From Phlebotomus papatasi (Eukaryota; Arthropoda; Insecta; Diptera; Psychodidae): DNA of 64,000 nt. How positions within the stretch are numbered: position 1 is the stretch's first letter; each line of letters starts with the position of its first letter. The translations under genes and the position numbers were made by a program. Below are positions 12,701 through 23,614 of the stretch, piece after piece. The DNA lies in NCBI RefSeq assembly GCF_024763615.1, contig NC_077222.1, positions 95,141,417 through 95,205,416 of the forward strand, given 5' to 3'. The notes below the pieces were generated by a model. It saw only the letters and a list, made by a program, of their open reading frames with translations, searched no databases and was not told the origin of the DNA.

Positions 12701-15700
12701 AAACCGGAAATTCACTCCAATGACACAGGAAAATTGCATACCCACAGGAGAAGTCTTTGGAATAAGTTACTGAAACTCTGTGATGTATGCAAAATATTTT
12801 CGGCGCCAATTTTTCAACATAGCGCCAACGATTCATAAGAAATTCACTTCAAATTTACAGCGTGAAAAATATTTGCATACATTCAGGTGCATTTCAAAAA
12901 TTATTTTATAAATAGCTTCCAATAGTAAGCAATTCATATCAAATTCTTTCAAACCATTTTTCACTCAAGCGGGAACTCTTTGTACTTTTACACCTAAGAA
13001 GTACCGATGTGAATGTGCAACTTTTGAATTGAGGCACCTTTGGCTTTTCCACCTATTTTTAAAAGGACGCCAATTTTCACCAAATTGAAGGGCGGCCCAC
13101 TTCACCTTAACCGTTATGACAAAAATATTTTTGTTAAAAAATTAGCAAAATTTTATCATTAAATTTCTTATTCTTCGAGTTGAAATAAATTTAAGCGAAA
13201 ATCAGGGGTGTCCTAAAGATAAACCCTGTGAATACAGCTACATCAAAAATTTGTGAATGAAGAGAAGGATAACAAAAGCTGTGATAATAAAAGAGTTTAA
13301 GTCAAATAAATGTTCTTCAAAGCCTTTCGGGTCTTTTTAAATAAAAAATATATATATTATTAGTCACATTTTTCCAACCATCCAACAAATGTATAACTTA
13401 AGACTAGCTATTGAAACGTATCGCAATAGATCAGATGTATTAGAGGAATATGGAAAAATGTGAAGTGTGCGGAGTCAGAGTGTGTGCGAAGCCTGAAAGC
13501 CTTCCTCTACACATGTCCGAAAAAATGCAGAAAATTGCAAATTTGCATTCAAATCCTTCATTGAAAATTAATTAAAAAGATCATTCAAATGAATTGATAA
13601 TTTTGTGGATAAGTAGGTATATAGCTTGGAGGAGAACTTAAATGAAATTTCCTGTGAATAAAATATTATCATAGAGGACATAAAAGATAATCAGAAAGAT
13701 CAAAGTGAATTAAAGAACAGTCTAAAAAGATAGTAAGAAAGCATATGGTTTAGAGTGCTTTTAGCAATTTAATTTTCAGGTGAGGTAACTTTTCCTGAAT
13801 TAAGCATAAGAAAACTTCATGCACAGAAATTCAATTCATCAGCTTGTCTCATCTCTACAATTTATTATTAACATAGCATATAAAGTGGAAGTTCCCGATA
13901 GGAGGAACAAGGTCTAATAATAGACAAAAATTGAGTGGAAATATGACAATATTGCGGGGAAATAGTATCTTTTCCTATCAAATAGGCCAATTTTTGTTTT
14001 CCATCAACAGGGGATTACCTATCTTGTCGCTGGTGAAACGAGCACCTGTCGGCTTTATGGGCATGAGAGGCAAAAAAGACTCCGAAGTGGTCACGATGGA
14101 TGAGCCATCCATGGACATGGAGGTATAGAAATATTTTGGAAAGAAAAGCCTTTAAGAAAATTAAGTAAAAAAAAAAACAAAACATTTTCTTAGGGATCTC
14201 GAGACAAGAAACTCTTCCTTAATTTACCCTTCCGCTACATCCCAAAACGCGCCCCTTCCGGCTTCATGGGGATGCGTGGTAAGAAATTTTCCTTTGATTC
14301 TTACAAACGTGCTCCTTCCGGCTTTCTTGGAATGCGAGGGAAGAAAGAGAGTGAGCACATTTGGCCACCACTGGAGGATCTTCAAGTTGAGGAGGAATTG
14401 ATGCACCACAATCAAGACGATGACGAACAGCTAGATCAAATTTATAGAAAGTTGGACCAAGAGAGAGAACTCCTTGCTCGTCTGAGTGAAATGTATGGCC
14501 TACACCTCTGGGATGGCGAGAAGAGGGCTCCTTCAAATAGCTTCTTTGGCATGAGGGGCAAAAAATTCTACGATGACGACGAATCAGTGGACAAACGTGC
14601 TCCAATGGGCTTCCAAGGGATGCGAGGAAAGAAATGGTCCGAGGACGAATCCATTGGATACGATGAGGAAATTGAAAAGAGAGCACCTCAAATGGGATTT
14701 CACGGTATGCGCGGGAAGAAAGATGTCACAGATGTACTCATGGGTGAAAGTTCTGAGAAACGAGCTCCTGCCGTTGGATTTTTTGGCATGAGAGGAAAGA
14801 AACAGCCCGGGGTAAGAATTTTTCAACATCATCAAATCATCAATAAAATCAATTATTCTCTTTTGCAGTATCGCATCTCAGCCGATAGGAGAAATTTATT
14901 CGGTTTTGTGAAATCCAAGAAAGGTCCCTATGAATTCCGCGGTAAGTTTGTTGGTGTGAGAGGTAAAAAAATTCCCGCTGGAAGTGCATTGAATAAATTA
15001 ATCACGGAATTGGATGAACTTCAAGCAGACGGAAGCTTTTTGCAGCCAGCACAGCTCGTACAATCCGAAGATGCACCAATCAAGAGAGTACCCAGCGGAT
15101 TTATGGGAATGCGTGGGAAGAAATGGTCAGGTGAGTTGAATTTTCCCCTCCTTCTGAATTAATCTTTAAGGAAAATTCAACGTCAGACATACTCCACTCA
15201 ACCTTCCTCATTTGCTATGACCAACGCGTACGACATCAATTAATCCCTTGAGAATTTTGGGTAGATTTATGAGCATTTATGGTCTTAGGAAAAATCTCGT
15301 ATTCTATGGCAATTATCACATCAATAAAAGTCTCATTTGCTCCTCTTCACGTACAATACCTACCTCGAAAATCTCAAGTGGCTAGAGCCCAAAATAGATG
15401 GGATAAATTTTGAATATTTGGTTATCCTTCTCAATCCCTAAAAAGTTGTAAGAGAAATTCACTCTGGTAAGATCCGAATGTTTTCTCCGCATGTGCATGA
15501 GAACGTCTGCACAAAAGATACAATAAATTGTCCTCTTTGGCACGTACAATCGCCTGTTGTGATATCATCTTTATAGCCAGAGACTTTTCCAACTTTCCAT
15601 ATGTAGAAACACCTGGAAGGTACACTTTCTTCCTGCTCTGCTCTCCCCACAAAAAACATTCGTGGGCGGTAGAGCAGGTGGATGTCGTGTTGCTGTAATT

Positions 15701-18700
15701 TCATTACACGTCACACGATCAAAATCACGCTAGAAGTCAAACTAGATGGTTTCCTTAAATGTAAATTACCCATAAAGCCTACTTCTTGCAGTGGAAGAAG
15801 CTTTCAAGAGCTTTCAAAGAGCGCAGATGGGAAAGTAACATCTGCACAGGCAGAAAAAATTTACAAGGTTTTCGCACAAAAATAGAGTTTCATAATCCAT
15901 TTGTGATTGATGGCAAGATTTAATTTCATAAAATTTGAAAACATTGTACAGGAAGAAAACATTTTGTGGGAGTCTCGATCTTGTGAAAATAGAAAATTTA
16001 TTTCATGAGAATTGGTTAGATGAAAAAAATCCGTTTGTAAAATTAAATGAACTGATGAACTCATGAGTTCCCTGATCACTTGCACACACGCCATAAACAT
16101 TTTCTTATACCAATTTACTGATCTCCTACGTAAGTTATGCGTAATTATTATGATATACGGTAACTGTACCAAACTTCGGCCAGCTTGCAATTTCGGCCAC
16201 TTATTTTTCCTGAAATTTTCCATGAATTTTTAGATTTTGAATACGCTAAATTGTACAACGCAAATAAAAAAAAACAAAAAATATCGCTTCGACGAACGAG
16301 ATGATGTGAAAAAGACTTTGGAAGAATTCCGGAAAAACAAAGAACTATAAGAATCAATGTGGCCGAAAAACTAACCAATGCTATGTCAATATTATTATTC
16401 ATTTTAAAACGTATTAGGAATGATTTTAGAGAAAACAAATACGATAAACCATCTACAAGATTCCAAGCAACACTCCTTAAAAACAAATAACAAAAAAATC
16501 GATTTAAAAATATTACATTTCAAACATAGGACTTTAGCGCTTCCATATAACTATACGGAAAATTTGGCACATTTACCCTATTAAAGTTCATAATTGAGCG
16601 ATAGCAAAATAATTACAATAACAGAAGTTTTTTTTTAGTATTTATCGGATTGTTATGAATGAATAATTCCCTCTGGTGACTCCACTTTAATCCCCAGAAA
16701 GAGGTTACGTGAAGCTTCTAATTTGATAACAAAATGTTACACTATGACTATAGTAATAGCACTTAGAAAAAAAGGATCTCATGGCGCATTGCCTTTGGCG
16801 ATGAGATCCCTGGTTCAAATGTCATTCTATCGCTGGATTTTTATTAATTCTTACATTATTATAACGTATGATATGTTTGGACTCGTTGGAAAGGTTTTGG
16901 AATTTTCGATAACACTAAACCGGTCCCAATCGGTTCTGAACTGATAATGAACCGGTTTATAACCAATAAATAATATTTATCAGAAAATCAAGTGTACTTC
17001 TAAGCTATTTTGCGCATTTTTTTCATTGATTAAATCTGTACATTAAAACGGTTGTGGACCGGTAAACCGTAAATTATGCGAAAGTACTTTTGAAGTATAT
17101 TACAATGTATTGTGAAAATGTCCCTTCATATGCTTGAACCATTAGCAGGGAACGAAATATGAACTCGCAACTGTGACAGTCGAATCAAGGATCTCACCGC
17201 TCAAAAACCCCCTTTTTTGTAATAATGAGTTAAATCCATGGGGTGCCTAAATCTAAATTCATTTCAGAGTGCTCGAATCAGTCTGGCTGGGATTTGCGTA
17301 TTTTTTCGGGGACCCACGAGAAACCAAGAAAGCCCTTGTGATTTTTCAGAGAACCCGGGAAACTCATACATTTTTTCAAAGAACCGGAAACTCGAGCCAC
17401 TTTGAGTGCTGCTTATGAGTTACCCTTGCGTTAAGTGAGTTTTTAAAGTCTGTAAAAGTCGGTAAATCAAGGGACACGCGTATTAATCCCGTTTAGACTA
17501 CCGTAAGTGCGGGTGGCTTTGACATAGATAGATAGATAGATAAATTTATTCATCAACAATGCTTTCGAAGTACAGTTTCGTTTAACTGAGATCCCGTGTA
17601 GTTTTCAGCGTCCACCGCCGTCTTAGCGTTGGTGATCAACCTCCAGAGCAAAACGGTGGAAATGCTTTTCTGTTCGTAAGCTTTTCTAAAACTTAAGGGT
17701 GGACTTTACCGATTCGATTTACCATGTCTGGTACCTAAAATTTTCTGGAATTAAAGAACTAGTGAACACCAAATGCTAACTGATTTCAATTCAGCTGAAA
17801 GCGTATGTATCTTCAGCTGAATTCTGCTAACCTTCAGGGCAGAATCATGTCGACAGGAAAATGCTCACCGTATTTCGTTAATTTATGCATTTTCATTGTA
17901 ATTCTTACGGAAATTCTCGAGTACCGTATTACCTTATCTCATACTCGGTGGCACTAGGTGAAAATAATATAAGAAAATTGAAGTAATAAAACGAAATTGC
18001 GCTAAACTGTGAGCAAAAAAACTGTAGGATTATTTTCTCTTACTGTTTTATTTGCTCATCGTTTATCGAATTTTCGTTTTATTTCTTCAATTTTGTTATA
18101 TTATTTTCACCTAGTGCCACCGAGTAGGTAATACGGTAATGGAAAATTTGCGTAAGAATTGCAATGAAAATGCGTAAATTAACGAAATACGGTGAGGCTA
18201 CGGCGAGCATTTTATTGTCAATGTGATTCTGCCCTAAAACGACACTTGCGAGGTAGTGGCATTTCCACATATTTGGTTAGAAGTTTTTGTTCAAGAACTG
18301 CTGACCGGGCAGCTGATCGACTCAGCAAAAATATGCTAAAAACGCTGCTTTTTCAGCGAACTGTGCTCGTAGGTAATTACATCCAGTGAGCTACTGTGCT
18401 TAATTCTCCAGTAAGGGAATTTTGTAATAATATGACAATGTCATATGACAAATTTTAGTGGTAAATTCGGGAGCAGGACAACAATAACTCTTTCCGGACC
18501 GCAGCATATGCTGCAAGCCAATTTCACCATTTTTTAATCAAAAATATCTAAGCTCAGGAATTAATTGAGGTCATACAAAAAATATCTTACATTTGGACAT
18601 CCTTATAGTTTGTAATCATTCATAAGAATCGGGTTTTTATCAGTTCTGAATAATTAAAAAAACATTGTTTTTCATAAAATATTCATATGCTTCTTTGGGT

Positions 18701-19078
18701 ACTCAGAGTCCCTAAAGAGACGAAAGTGTTAAAGCCCGCAATGAGGACCGAAATACTTTCGCTAAAAGCTCTATGAAGCTCTTAGTAACTGATATGAATC
18801 GGATTTTCGACTGCTTCATCCGTATTTATCGCATGAATTTTGAATTTGTTATATGACATTGTCATACTATTACAGAATTCCTTTACAGGACTTGGAACTA
18901 ACAATATCCCATGTACGCATTCCTAAGAAAAAATAATAACACATGTCTAGAAATCTCACCTGCAAGATGTCCTGTAATAGAAATAATTAGAACCTGAGAA
19001 ATGAGACCATATGAGTTGACAAATAAACACAATATATTCTTTGTCCTTTTTGCAGATTCACCCTCAAATGAGCAGTAA
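9794..19078 (+). CDS. Tk: Prepro-tachykinin (tachykinin-related peptide precursor)
   Basis: Secreted neuropeptide precursor whose peptides act on tachykinin-type G-protein-coupled receptors in gut and brain. Coding exons: 9803-10074 (exon starts at acceptor 9792-9793), 14011-14122, 14194-14811, 14869-15130 and 19056-19078. All phases agree, giving 428 aa. I chose ATG 9803 because the exon opens at a splice acceptor just upstream. Residues 1-27 form a signal peptide. Ten FxGxRG(K/R)(K/R) units follow basic sites: NPLGFQGVR (35-43), APVGFMGMR (102), APSGFMGMR (148), APSGFLGMR (168), APSNSFFGMR (240), APMGFQGMR (264), APQMGFHGMR (292), APAVGFFGMR (319), GPYEFRGKFVGVR (353-365) and VPSGFMGMR (408-416). 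The glycine donates the C-terminal amide. Acidic spacers separate the units. The KFVGVR unit resembles Drosophila DTK-6. The 3.9-kb last intron is the least certain part. Confidence 0.93.
10255..10511 (+). mobile_element. MITE, CACTGAGA family, copy 2, in tachykinin intron 1
   Basis: About 257 bp, with ends CACTGAGAAAAAAAC and TCTCTCAGTAGTG and TA at both flanks. It is nearly identical to the copies at 1179-1429 and 49552-49803. It lies 180 bp downstream of the first coding exon's splice donor. Confidence 0.8.
10585..10726. repeat. Two interleaved inverted repeats in tachykinin intron 1
   Basis: Arm A (10585-10618, 34 bp) has a perfect inverted copy at 10659-10692. Arm B (10620-10647, 28 bp) has an inverted copy at 10699-10726 with one mismatch. 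The order A-B-A'-B' means that only one hairpin, or a pseudoknot-like fold, can form at a time. No coding capacity. Confidence 0.85.
11098..11252. repeat. Inverted repeat in tachykinin intron 1
   Basis: Arms of about 42 bp (11098-11139 and 11208-11251) pair through ATATTTTAATTTTTCTCTTA and its diverged complement, including TTTCCCAAAGCAAAAA. The spacer is about 70 bp of AT-rich sequence. Probably a foldback MITE remnant. Confidence 0.65.
11640..11981. mobile_element. MITE, CAGTAGAGTCTC family, copy 1
   Basis: About 342 bp with ends CAGTAGAGTCTCTCAAAT and AGACTCTACTG, flanked by TA (11638-11639 and 11982-11983). A relative with ends CAGTAGACTCTC lies at 58357-58692. The TA duplication and the ends fit a Tc1/mariner-derived MITE. 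It lies inside tachykinin intron 1. Confidence 0.75.
12022..12235 (+). mobile_element. MITE, CACTGAGA family, diverged copy 3
   Basis: An older, shorter relative of 1179-1429. It keeps GTTAACATTTTTTCACGT, ACACCTTTTTATTGGTAAAATT and a right end of GATTTCTACCAGTG, but with many substitutions and small deletions. Confidence 0.6.
12483..12640 (-). mobile_element. MITE, CACTGAGA family, truncated inverted copy 4
   Basis: Starts with CACTGAAAAAATCC and reads through the inverse of the family body (AATGTTAATTTTA, GAAATCGGTGTAAA, GGGTTGAAGTTACCCT). It lacks the distal end. It is opposite in orientation to copy 3 only 250 bp away, and it runs into the repeat at 12641-12850. Confidence 0.55.
12641..12850 (+). 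repeat. Dispersed repeat shared with 22931-23110
   Basis: About 180 bp resembles the reverse complement of 22931-23110. Shared blocks include GATGTATGCAAAATATTTTC, GGCGCCA and TTTTTCAACATA. A 75-codon frame (12611-12838) and its counterpart at 22872-23096 (-) give similar peptides around DVC(K/N)IFSAP(I/F)FQH. The frame may be fortuitous or a transposon remnant. No known domain is recognised. Confidence 0.5.
16156..16580. mobile_element. MITE of the GGGTAAA-end group
   Basis: Ends TACGGTAACTGTACCAAACT and the inverse of TAGGGTAAATGTGCCAAATT delimit about 425 bp. The interior reads CTTCGGCCAGCTTG near the left end. The ORFs on the minus strand here look like chance frames. Confidence 0.5.
16860..17100. 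repeat. AACCGGTT-rich dispersed repeat, copy 1
   Basis: Shares with 58110-58350 and 30545-30850 a series of ACCGGTTTATAACC, TCGGTTCTG and ATTATGCGAAAGTACTTTTG blocks in the same order. The copies differ by about 20 percent. Probably an old non-coding transposon family. No ends are resolved. Confidence 0.55.
17520..17700 (-). mobile_element. Probable non-LTR retrotransposon 3' end with TATC tail
   Basis: Read on the minus strand, a GC-richer segment with CACCAACGCTAAGACGGC and TGAATAAATTTATC is followed by a run of TATC units (plus strand GATA, 17524-17542). A short 3' untranslated region ending in a simple-repeat tail is typical of some insect LINEs, such as LOA- or jockey-like ones. No coding part remains, so the family call is inference. 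Confidence 0.4.
17836..18235. mobile_element. Foldback MITE, AGGGCAGAATCA family, copy 1
   Basis: About 400 bp in which the left half (17836-18030) and right half (18040-18235) are inverted copies. The ends are AGGGCAGAATCA and TGATTCTGCCCT, with inner landmarks ATGCTCACCGTATTTCGTTA and GGTGGCACTAGGTGAAAATA. The second copy is at 29391-29838. No coding capacity. Confidence 0.8.
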
Positions 19079-19412
19079 ATTGAAGATTTTGGGCGTGTGC
19101 GATGTGATGGTATGAGATGAACCCAGCAGCAATTCTTCAAAATTTCCTAAGACACTTACCTCCTCCTTCTTCTCTCTTCACTGGGCAATCTTAAAGAGAA
19201 CTCCCCCTGTACGATTCGACACGAGAACCCACTGAAATTCCCCACAATTTACCAATTAATTATTCTCTTACTGATTAAACTAAAACACAAGGATGGCGAA
19301 TTGAATTGAGAAAGATTTCTTACAAAGAGAAATCTGGAATAAATTATGCATAAATTTTGCAGATTGATGAGCTGTGTGAGGAACAAAGAAGTCGTTTAAA
19401 AGTCAATGTAAA

Positions 19413-19431
19413 AATAAATTACATAAATAAA
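19413..19431 (+). promoter_or_regulatory. Candidate polyadenylation signals for tachykinin mRNA
   Basis: Two AATAAA hexamers (19413-19418 and 19426-19431) lie about 340 bp downstream of the predicted stop codon at 19076-19078. This is a plausible 3' UTR length. The hexamer is common by chance in AT-rich DNA. Confidence 0.35.
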
Positions 19432-21381
19432 AGAAGTATTAAAAAATATATTTGCATTATATTTTTAGTGAGGAAAAGAAAACTGTATTAAATTAAAAAA
19501 ATAAAACTGATAGAGCTGAAAAAAAATATCCTAATTGTTGGACTTGAAAGAGAAAGATGGTAAAGAAAATTACATAATTAATGTAAAATGTTACTAATAA
19601 ACTGACAAAGAAAAACAAGCTATTAGTATTTAAATAATTCTACCTGCAAAAAAAAGGCAAAAGAAAATGCATATTTATAAAAAAAATCTAACTTATTTCA
19701 TTATTGATGAACAAAATAGTCAGATTGTTTCACCTCTTTTTGTGCTTCTTCTTATAGAAACAGAGAGACAGAGAGACATTAAAGGATACTATTAAAAGAC
19801 ATGGTGAAAAATTATTATTATAGAACATATCAAAGTGAAATAAAATAAATATTAAAATCAATGCATTATGAATTTCGCAATTTTCACTTCTTATTATATT
19901 TGGGTAATTTATTTCCCTTCCTTGGTGATTCATCAGCTAATTCTGCATGATATTTTAATGGTATTATGGGTATTATCGTGATTTCACAGTGATAAGGTAA
20001 ATCAGAATGAGGTGATTGGAGTGTTTTTAGCAGGTGGTACAATCCTCTCATCCCTCCACCGTACAATACGAGCAGAAAACACAAGTGGCAAAGGAAAAAA
20101 AAGAAAGATAGGGAGCAAACAGACAAGTGGATCAAGTGGAAAACCCCGATAATCGTTTAGAGAGGGTACAATTTTTTTTATGACCTGTCTTCCTCAGTCA
20201 CCTCATGAGACATTCACACATTGGCTCCTTGAGGGTGATTCTTGATTAAAACATCCCACCCATTGGGGAAAATAGCCAATTTTCCACCCATAAATTTTTC
20301 CGCTCTTATCTCACATTCCCTTTAAAAAAAAGACCACACAAAGCAAAAAAATACCATTGAGATTTTATATATTTAATAAAATTCTAAATGATTTACAATA
20401 ACATGTTTTTTTGTATAATTTATGCATTTTATGAATAAGATTGGGTAAATTTCCCTTTCATTGAAAAAAAATTAAACCTTTTTTTTATAAAATTTCACAA
20501 TATCTTTGGCGAATTTTATTTTGTGGACAAACACAACACCAAATATTACGTATAATAAGAGATTCTAAGAAAACAATCCTCTACTTTTCAATAAATCTTT
20601 TAAAGTGTCTAAAGACAAGAGAAATTTCGTGGAAAAGTAAAGGATTTTATACAATAAACAAAACATTACATTGAATAGGAAATAACATTCTACAGTAATT
20701 CTTTTTACAATGTATTTTTTCCATATATAAACTTTGAGATTCTCTTTATATAGGCACAACATTCCTTTAATCAACTTCCTATTCTATCGTCATTTTAACA
20801 TGTCTTCATTATCATGGATAGCATTTAGCAAAAGTATGTAAACACCAAGAGTTTTAAAACCCAGAGATTTTAACTTCCGGAGAATATAAATATTTGCTTT
20901 AAGATAAACTCCGGTGAACATTAAACATATTAAAGCTCCTGTAACGTACATTAAAGGTTTTAAACATCTCTGGTGCAATAGAGGTACGCTATTCGGCTCA
21001 AAATAAATTCTTCTATCAAATAATTTACCATTTGTATATTTCCCAAATAATTCAATTTCTGTTTGCACAGACTGAGAAATATTGGGAAAATGTTATTAAT
21101 CGATGAATAAACAATATTTGAGACATTTTTCTCACAAATTCTTTGATGAATTTTCCTGATAGATAATTGAGTAGGGGAGAGTAGGGGCACTGTGAATAAG
21201 GGCAGATTAGATAGATACTTTTTAAACTGTGCTTCACAATAATTCATTAATATTGTGGTTGGGGAGGGTCAGTCACTTTCACGTATGCATTTTTTGATAA
21301 TAAATTAATAACCAGGCCAGGACATTATTCCGTGTACAGCCAATACCCAAGTGCAACCACTTGACTTTGTTGTACGTGCTT

Positions 21382-21570
21382 CAGACCTGAGACTTAGCCA
21401 TTTGGCTTAACTCGTCTAATTTTTTAACAATCAAGATTTTTTGGAAAACTTTTATTTAGGATTGGATTATTAATGACAAATGACCTATTAAATTCTGAAA
21501 AAGTTATAAAAAAAGGTTGCTATTTAGGATTTTGAGACCGTCGGAAATTGGGCTAAACCTCTAGTCTGAA
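21382..21570 (-). mobile_element. MITE-like repeat with GGTCTGAAG ends, copy 1
   Basis: Contains the blocks CAGACCTGAGACTTAGCCAT, GGCTTAACTCG, GCTATTTAGGATTTTGAGACC and TCGGAAATTGGGCTAAACC in the order seen, inverted or direct, at 29890-30100, 30100-30320 and 36596-36800. The ends are loosely TCAGACC..TTAGCC in inverted orientation. Confidence 0.5.
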
Positions 21571-21723
21571 GACAGCTTTATCTTGAATAGGGTGAATGGA
21601 ACACCTATTGACACTTTAAGAACTTGTGCCAGGACACATTGACACTATACTCTGTACTATTTGGAAACAAAATTTGAACATTTAACATTATCGGAAAACG
21701 CAGATTAATGAGAAAACGTCATA

Positions 21724-21986
21724 TTAATAATAATAATGCTGGCACAGCATTCCATGAAGGAACAAGGCCTTCCCGCAAGGGGATTTCTAGACATGCATTT
21801 TAATTTTTTCTTGTACGGGATGATGTTGTCAGGCCCATGCTCGTAGAATCAAGTGCAGTGAAGCTCACTGGGTACAATCCGAACACCTTTAACGCCAGAA
21901 AAATTCCTGGTGACACAAAGGGGATTCGAACCCGGGACACTTGCATCATAAAGCGAGTGCTCTACCACTTGACCGATTGAGCGCCC
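21724..21986 (-). mobile_element. tRNA-derived SINE
   Basis: On the minus strand the element starts GGGCGCTCAATCGG, has an A-box-like block (GTGGTAGAGC) and an exact B box GGGTTCGAATCCC (plus coordinates 21921-21933), and has a plausible anticodon arm. A tRNA-unrelated body of about 180 bp then ends in an ATT-repeat tail at 21724-21735. Internal RNA polymerase III promoter, unrelated body and simple 3' tail define a SINE rather than a tRNA gene. Its 3' region would be recognised by a partner LINE that is not visible here. Confidence 0.8.
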
Positions 21987-22339
21987 AAAAAAGCGTCAAA
22001 ATGCCAATAGGGGTTCCCTGTCGAAGAGGTGTTCCTTTGACCCAATAATTCATAAAGATTTGGTAAATAAATCTTTAAAAAAATTTCAGCTGCTTCAAAC
22101 TGCCGTATCCTCGTCTACTTTTGTCTTAAATATCTTACTTTTATTTAATAAAATTATAATAAAATGATTTTTTTTCTTTTCTTTCTACAAGGAGTTCCGG
22201 TTTAAGTGACGACGGACTGAAAGAATTTGATATGAATTGCCTATTGAGAGTCAATTTTAAAAATCATTTTTTAAATGCCCCTAAATATATACAATTTATT
22301 TGACATGCACTTCTTATGAATCCATTGATGCTGAAAATC

Positions 22340-22730
22340 CACAGAAAATATATTTCGTTAAATTGTTCGGAAATGTTTGTGAATTTCTACTGAGGACTTA
22401 CGAAATGATCGTAAATCCTATAATCCACAAAAAGTTCGTAAATTTTTGTAATTTTTTCACAAAACTTTGTTCGCAACATGATCACTTAATGAACATTTTT
22501 TATTCATTTACGAAAATTTTTTCGTAAATATTCGTAAACACACAAAAAATGTTCTTAATTGACTTAAAGTTTTGTCAAATAACAAAAATGATCATGTTAC
22601 GGAACAATGTTCGTAAAAAAGTACAAACTTTTACAAAATTTTTAGTTGGCTGTACGCTCTACGAGTATTTCGTAAGTCCCCCGTATGAATTCACAAACAT
22701 TAACGAAAAATTTCTTAATTTTTTCTGTGT
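22340..22730. mobile_element. Foldback MITE, CACAGAAAA family, copy 1
   Basis: About 390 bp with inverted ends CACAGAAAATATATTTCGTT and the inverse of CACAGAAAAAATTAAG. Both arms are rich in TTCGTAAA and TTTACGAA and meet near the middle. The related copy is at 25609-26060. The right end abuts directly the GGGGAAACTGGG element at 22731. Confidence 0.7.
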
Positions 22731-22929
22731 AGGGGAAACTGGGTGATGACCAAATACTATTTTTTATTTCTAAACTACTTGGACTATCTCGACCATTTCT
22801 TCAGTGGGCAAGCATCCCTATAAATGCTTATAAATTTCTATAAGTCTTGTCCTTTGATGTCGAATATCTGATTACAAAATCGTAATGTTTGGTGCTACCC
22901 CGTGTTTGGTGGTGCCCCAGTTTACCCTA
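22731..22929. mobile_element. MITE of the GGGGA-end group
   Basis: About 200 bp with ends AGGGGAAACTGGGTGATGACC and the inverse of AGGGTAAACTGGGGCACCACC. It belongs by its ends to the broad TAGGG-end set in this window. No ORF. Confidence 0.55.
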
Positions 22930-22930
22930 T

Positions 22931-23110
22931 GCTGAAAAAATGGCGCCGAAAATATGTTGCATACATCACGGAGTTTCCTTAACTTATTCCCAAGATATCT
23001 CCTGCAGGAATGCAATTTTTCTGTGTCATAGAAGTGAATTCTAGAGCTCTTTTCGGTCCTGATAATTTCTTTCAAAACGGAATTCCTTGTGAACATTTCT
23101 GATAGTCCGC
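22931..23110 (-). repeat. Dispersed repeat shared with 12641-12850
   Basis: Inverted relative of 12641-12850 that includes TGGCGCCGAAAATATG, GCATACATCACGGAGTTTCC and GAATTC. See that entry for the parallel reading frames. Confidence 0.5.
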
Positions 23111-23406
23111 AAAAGGCAGTTGTAAATAGTTTTTCATATGGCAGTTTTTGTTAATTTTTTATCTTCTTTTTTGGTAATAATGCAGAAGTCTTCGAATATT
23201 GCATTTTTTTTTCTTTTTTTTCTTAAGCAAAAACATCTAAATATTAAGGGCAGCTGACCACTTTTCGAATAAAATTAATGTTTAATAAAGTCTTTTTTCG
23301 AGGAATCCGAAAAGATCTCAGTATCCTAAAAGCTGACGCGTTGGGAACTTGAAGGAGCCTATAATTTAAGAATGGGCAGATTTTTATTGAAATGATTCTG
23401 AAGAAC

Positions 23407-23614
23407 AGGGATGGAATGATAACTTTTCGATACTATCGAATCGATAGTATCGATAAAGCTATATCTGTTAGATTAAGTGAATGTAGACTTTTTACGCATT
23501 GTTGGACCATTAATTGTTGAATGTGACTGTTGAGTTACAGGAAGTGCAGCTGTCGTTTAAAGTTTTCAAAATTGACAGTCGATGGTATCGAAAATAAGTT
23601 ATCATGTCACCCCA
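23407..23614. mobile_element. Small inverted-repeat element with CAGGGATGG end
   Basis: Left end CAGGGATGGAATGATAACTT and right end inverse of TGGGGTGACATGATAACTTA, both continuing into TTCGATACTATCGA or TTCGATACCATCGA. The left arm also carries a perfect palindrome, CGATACTATCG-AAT-CGATAGTATCG (about 23428-23452). The CAGGG(A/G)TG end would suit a hAT-type MITE, but I see no 8-bp duplication. Confidence 0.5.

Larger units (their letters stand above)
15131..19055 (+). other. Tachykinin terminal intron (3.9 kb)
   Basis: The donor is CAG|GTGAGT after 15130 and the acceptor is CTTTTTGCAG before 19056. The intron carries a MITE (16156-16580), an AACCGGTT-rich dispersed repeat (about 16860-17100), a probable LINE 3' tail (17520-17700) and a foldback MITE (17836-18235). 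The remaining sequence shows no supported feature. Confidence 0.6.

Noticed and set aside
13931..14010. Upstream extension of the second tachykinin exon to an ATG at 13943
   Set aside because: A good acceptor (CATCAACAG, 14010) lies inside the frame, and joining exon 1 there keeps phase; the upstream residues are AT-rich and unlike a precursor.
14264..14686. 140-codon minus-strand ORF across the tachykinin exon
   Set aside because: It is the mirror of the repeated peptide-coding units on the plus strand and has no domain of its own.
16148..16486. 112-codon minus-strand ORF with hydrophobic stretches
   Set aside because: It falls wholly within a GGGTAAA-end MITE and has no start context or homologous copy.
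21900..21986. A tRNA gene on the minus strand
   Set aside because: A and B boxes are present, but the acceptor stem does not close and the sequence continues into a 180-bp body with an ATT tail, so it is a SINE.
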